DNA of 41,168 nt from Bacillota bacterium (GTDB taxonomy: Bacteria > Bacillota > DTU030 > DUMP01). The stretch's first letter is position 1, and the number at the start of each line of letters is the position of its first letter. The position numbers were made by a program, and so were the translations under genes. The stretch is from positions 1 to 41,168 of the forward strand of contig JASKKP010000017.1 in the NCBI GenBank assembly GCA_030154105.1, in the 5' to 3' direction. Under the pieces are notes generated by a model. It did no database searches. It had not been told where the DNA came from and saw only the letters and a program-made list of their open reading frames with translations. This document shows, one piece after another, positions 39,290 to 41,168 of this stretch.

Positions 39290-39990
39290 AGAACGGATCT
39301 GCCCCACCTGGCCACCACGGTTTCTCCACCGGTTACACGCGAGCCTTTACGCACCAGGATTTCCGCCGTCGGGTCGCCGATGATAAGGTCCACCTGAGAG
39401 CCGCGGGCAATGAAGGATACCTTCTGCCCGGCCCGCACCGTCTCGCCAGCCTTGACAAAGCAGGAAATCTTATTGACAAACTTGTCGGCAATCTCCACCA
39501 TCGCGAGAGGCGGTCTTCCTTCCGAGTGTAGAAACAGCGTGTTTCGTTCATTTACGAGGCGATAGCGGTGGGTAAAAAGGTCCACCGCCCGGCGGAGAAA
39601 GGTCAGCTGCACATATTCCCAAAGGTCCACCATGGGGAGGTTGTAAGCGGCTGGAGCGTGGACAACGTCCGCAACCGTCGCCGTCACCGGCGCATAGTTG
39701 AAGTGTACGTCTAGAGGAGACATGTAGATGCCGATTAACCACCCGTCGTCAAAGCGGTAGGAAGAGTGGTGAATTTCCGGGAGCGGGATGGCCTCTCCCA
39801 GCTTGTTTACCTCGATCTTTCCTGCGCGAAACGGTTTTACGTAGACCACCGTGCCGTCACAGGGAGCTAAAATGGCGTCCGGATCGGCCGGGGATCGGCG
39901 CAGGGGATCGCGGAAAAAGTAGACATTCCTTAGGTACCAGTACATGCTTCCGACGAGAAGCGCGGCCGCAGTCAGAAACCAGAACCACAC
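39286..39990 (-). CDS. Phosphatidylserine decarboxylase-like (short, pyruvoyl-type) enzyme
   Basis: About 234 residues. Family signatures: NVYFFRDPLRRSPADPDAIL, APCDGTVVYV, LIGIYMSPLDVHFNYAPVTA, NERNTLFLHSEG. The probable self-cleavage site is in FIARGSQVDLIIG (Gly-Ser, Ser becoming pyruvoyl; canonical enzymes have GST). It converts a phosphatidylserine-type lipid to the ethanolamine form. The short version resembles archaetidylserine decarboxylases. One N-terminal membrane helix. A GTG at 39990 has GGGAG at good spacing; the GTG three codons upstream overlaps that site. No synthase gene (pssA) is visible here. It overlaps the GCS2-like gene. Confidence 0.85.
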   Translation of the reverse strand: MWFWFLTAAALLVGSMYWYLRNVYFFRDPLRRSPADPDAILAPCDGTVVYVKPFRAGKIEVNKLGEAIPLPEIHHSSYRFDDGWLIGIYMSPLDVHFNYAPVTATVADVVHAPAAYNLPMVDLWEYVQLTFLRRAVDLFTHRYRLVNERNTLFLHSEGRPPLAMVEIADKFVNKISCFVKAGETVRAGQKVSFIARGSQVDLIIGDPTAEILVRKGSRVTGGETVVARWGRSVL

Positions 39991-40979
39991 CTCGACCACT
40001 CCCTCTTCACCTTGGCCAGCTTGTAGGGAAGGCGCACGGCGTAATAGCCGAGTAGACCGGCCGCCACTTTAAAAGGGTTATAGGCCGTAGCCGGAACTTT
40101 CTTCCTGGTGAAACTGCCGTTTCGGTAAAGGTTGTCTAAGGCCGCGTAAGTAGAAACTAAGCCGTGCTCTAAGTAGTGTTCCCATATCGCTGTCGCCGCC
40201 GGGCGCTCCACCAGGTGGCGCTCCAGGGGGTAGATATCCTGAAGCTCAGCCCAAAGCTGAGCCAGATCGGGCGTAAGTCCCAAAGTGGCGGCCTCTTCCC
40301 GCAGGCGCCGGTAGGTGACTGGATCCCAAGCGTAGGTGCGTTCGCAGGTAGCCACCGCCACGATGGCCTCAACCAGCTTCCGCAGGCGCTCCAGGTCGGG
40401 CACGGGGTCCAGGAGGCGCACCTCAATGGTACCCAGCCGCAGGGAGAAAATAAGGTCCTGAAAACGGTAGTAACGGTCGCCGGGCCTCAGCGGCCCCAGG
40501 GCGTATGACGAGTAGAGGCGGTAACTGGGGCCGAAATACTGCCCGCGGCGGGCCGGGGAGCTGGCCGCACAGAGGGCGAAAAGGGGGAGAAAGTGCGCCA
40601 GGTTGTTGTAGGCGCGCTCGGCGTCGGGTAAGCCCGATAGATGCAGGTGCAGACCGGCCGTAAGCGTAGGCGCATCCATATCGATGAGGTGACCCATGGC
40701 GACTAAGAGCCCCTCCCGGCCTACCGCCGCCGTGAGCTCACGCCTTAGCTCCGCCAAAGCCGCCACCAGCTCCGCCGGGCTCCCCGCCACAGGGGTGGAA
40801 ATCTCCACCGGGCCCATAAGGCCGGCCTTTATGTCCTTACCGCGAGCGAAGTTCGAATCCGAATGGACGAGAAAGAAACCCGGGTTGCGCCAAAAAAGCC
40901 GGGTAAGATAGAAAAGGGACTGCAGGTTCGGCCGCTCCGGCTGGGTGATGAAAACCTCTTCCTCCAGCCCCAGGCGCAC
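39972..40979 (-). CDS. Glutamate-cysteine ligase family 2 (GCS2/YbdK-like) protein
   Basis: 335 residues. The carboxylate-amine ligase fold of YbdK-type enzymes is recognised from LGLEEEVFITQPE at the N-terminus, GPVEISTPVAGSPAELVAAL, DAPTLTAGLHLHLSG (catalytic His/Glu region) and FSLRLGTIEVRLLDPVPDLE. ATP-dependent ligation of an amino-acid carboxylate to an amine is the family reaction; YbdK itself has weak glutamate-cysteine activity. Being first in an operon with Psd-like, DedA and PIG-L genes is unusual and suggests an amino-acid-lipid or wall product, as inference. GTG start with GGGGAGGAG upstream. Confidence 0.78.
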   Translation of the reverse strand: MRLGLEEEVFITQPERPNLQSLFYLTRLFWRNPGFFLVHSDSNFARGKDIKAGLMGPVEISTPVAGSPAELVAALAELRRELTAAVGREGLLVAMGHLIDMDAPTLTAGLHLHLSGLPDAERAYNNLAHFLPLFALCAASSPARRGQYFGPSYRLYSSYALGPLRPGDRYYRFQDLIFSLRLGTIEVRLLDPVPDLERLRKLVEAIVAVATCERTYAWDPVTYRRLREEAATLGLTPDLAQLWAELQDIYPLERHLVERPAATAIWEHYLEHGLVSTYAALDNLYRNGSFTRKKVPATAYNPFKVAAGLLGYYAVRLPYKLAKVKREWSRCGSGF

Positions 40980-41028
40980 AGGCTCCTCCCCTTTCTTTTA
41001 CGTAACAAACGGCCCGTACATACCTACT

Positions 41029-41057
41029 ATGGTAAAGGCTTGCACCTCCTGTGTCAA
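41029..41057 (-). promoter_or_regulatory. Promoter of the GCS2-psd-dedA-pigL operon
   Basis: Minus strand: perfect TTGACA (41057-41052), 17-bp spacer, TACCAT (41034-41029). The leader to the GTG at 40979 is about 43 bases. Upstream (41058-41168) I see nothing else. Confidence 0.7.
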
Positions 41058-41168
41058 GGAAAGCCGGTAACGGATAGAGTCAAGCTACTGTAGGTCAACC
41101 ATCACGAAAAGAGTCCTCTACCGCAGCACCAACAAGGACAGAGCCGATTAGGGTTAGGAGTTCTACCC

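Noticed and set aside
1-41168. CRISPR arrays, insertion sequences, prophage genes, rRNA
   Set aside because: No regularly spaced repeats, transposase or integrase motifs, terminal inverted repeats or rRNA segments were seen.

Overview
The window looks like a chromosomal segment of a GC-rich, spore-forming, Gram-positive anaerobe of the high-GC Clostridia (Moorella / Desulfotomaculum-like). This is an inference from gene content: a GerM lipoprotein, three spore-type proteins with SPOCS-like repeats, a CAP/YkwD wall protein, a YkoEDC-type ECF transporter, many GTG/TTG starts and strong GGAGG ribosome sites. No genome-level search was possible.

Layout. 1-3154: a minus-strand ABC-2 exporter operon (HlyD-like adaptor, ATPase, permease), with a possible structured RNA at its far end. 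3407-4546: a PLP aminotransferase. 4785-5426: six minus-strand tRNA genes (Pro, Gly, Arg, His, Gln, Leu) with two near-identical promoters. 5447-14165: a long minus-strand run that keeps the Bacillus order gerM - rph - rdgB - ysnB but carries five extra genes between gerM and rph: an amidase, a UPF0316 protein, a GntR regulator, a diverged glutamate-mutase-E-like protein, and a P-loop protein with a tRNA-synthetase SAD-like tail. 14354-15274: murB, divergent from gerM.

15344-20881: an envelope-stress module. A tandem MacA-like adaptor with only a 45-codon scrap of its MacB permease left lies divergent from a Spy/CpxP-like protein, followed by an OmpR-family response regulator and a sensor kinase. 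The divergent promoter region has symmetrical 11-bp-spaced TCACA boxes facing both genes. 21017-27858: spore/envelope proteins, including a 54-residue gene, a CAP protein, a cysteine-rich coat-like protein and two large SPOCS-repeat proteins.

27845-31030: two unrecognised or loosely recognised proteins, a small DMT-type permease, and tmRNA with smpB, where the smpB reading frame runs 13 bases into ssrA. 31027-36912: the most interesting block. A leader resembling a Moco (molybdenum/tungsten cofactor) riboswitch, followed by a terminator, precedes a lipoprotein with two sulfite-oxidase-like (SUOX) folds, a lipoprotein phosphoesterase with a SUOX-like tail, an ECF S-component (YkoE family) with a SUOX-like tail, and the matching ATPase and T-component. 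I propose a cofactor- or pterin-salvage uptake system. 37296-40979: an envelope/lipid operon (GCS2-like ligase, Psd-like decarboxylase, DedA, PIG-L deacetylase).
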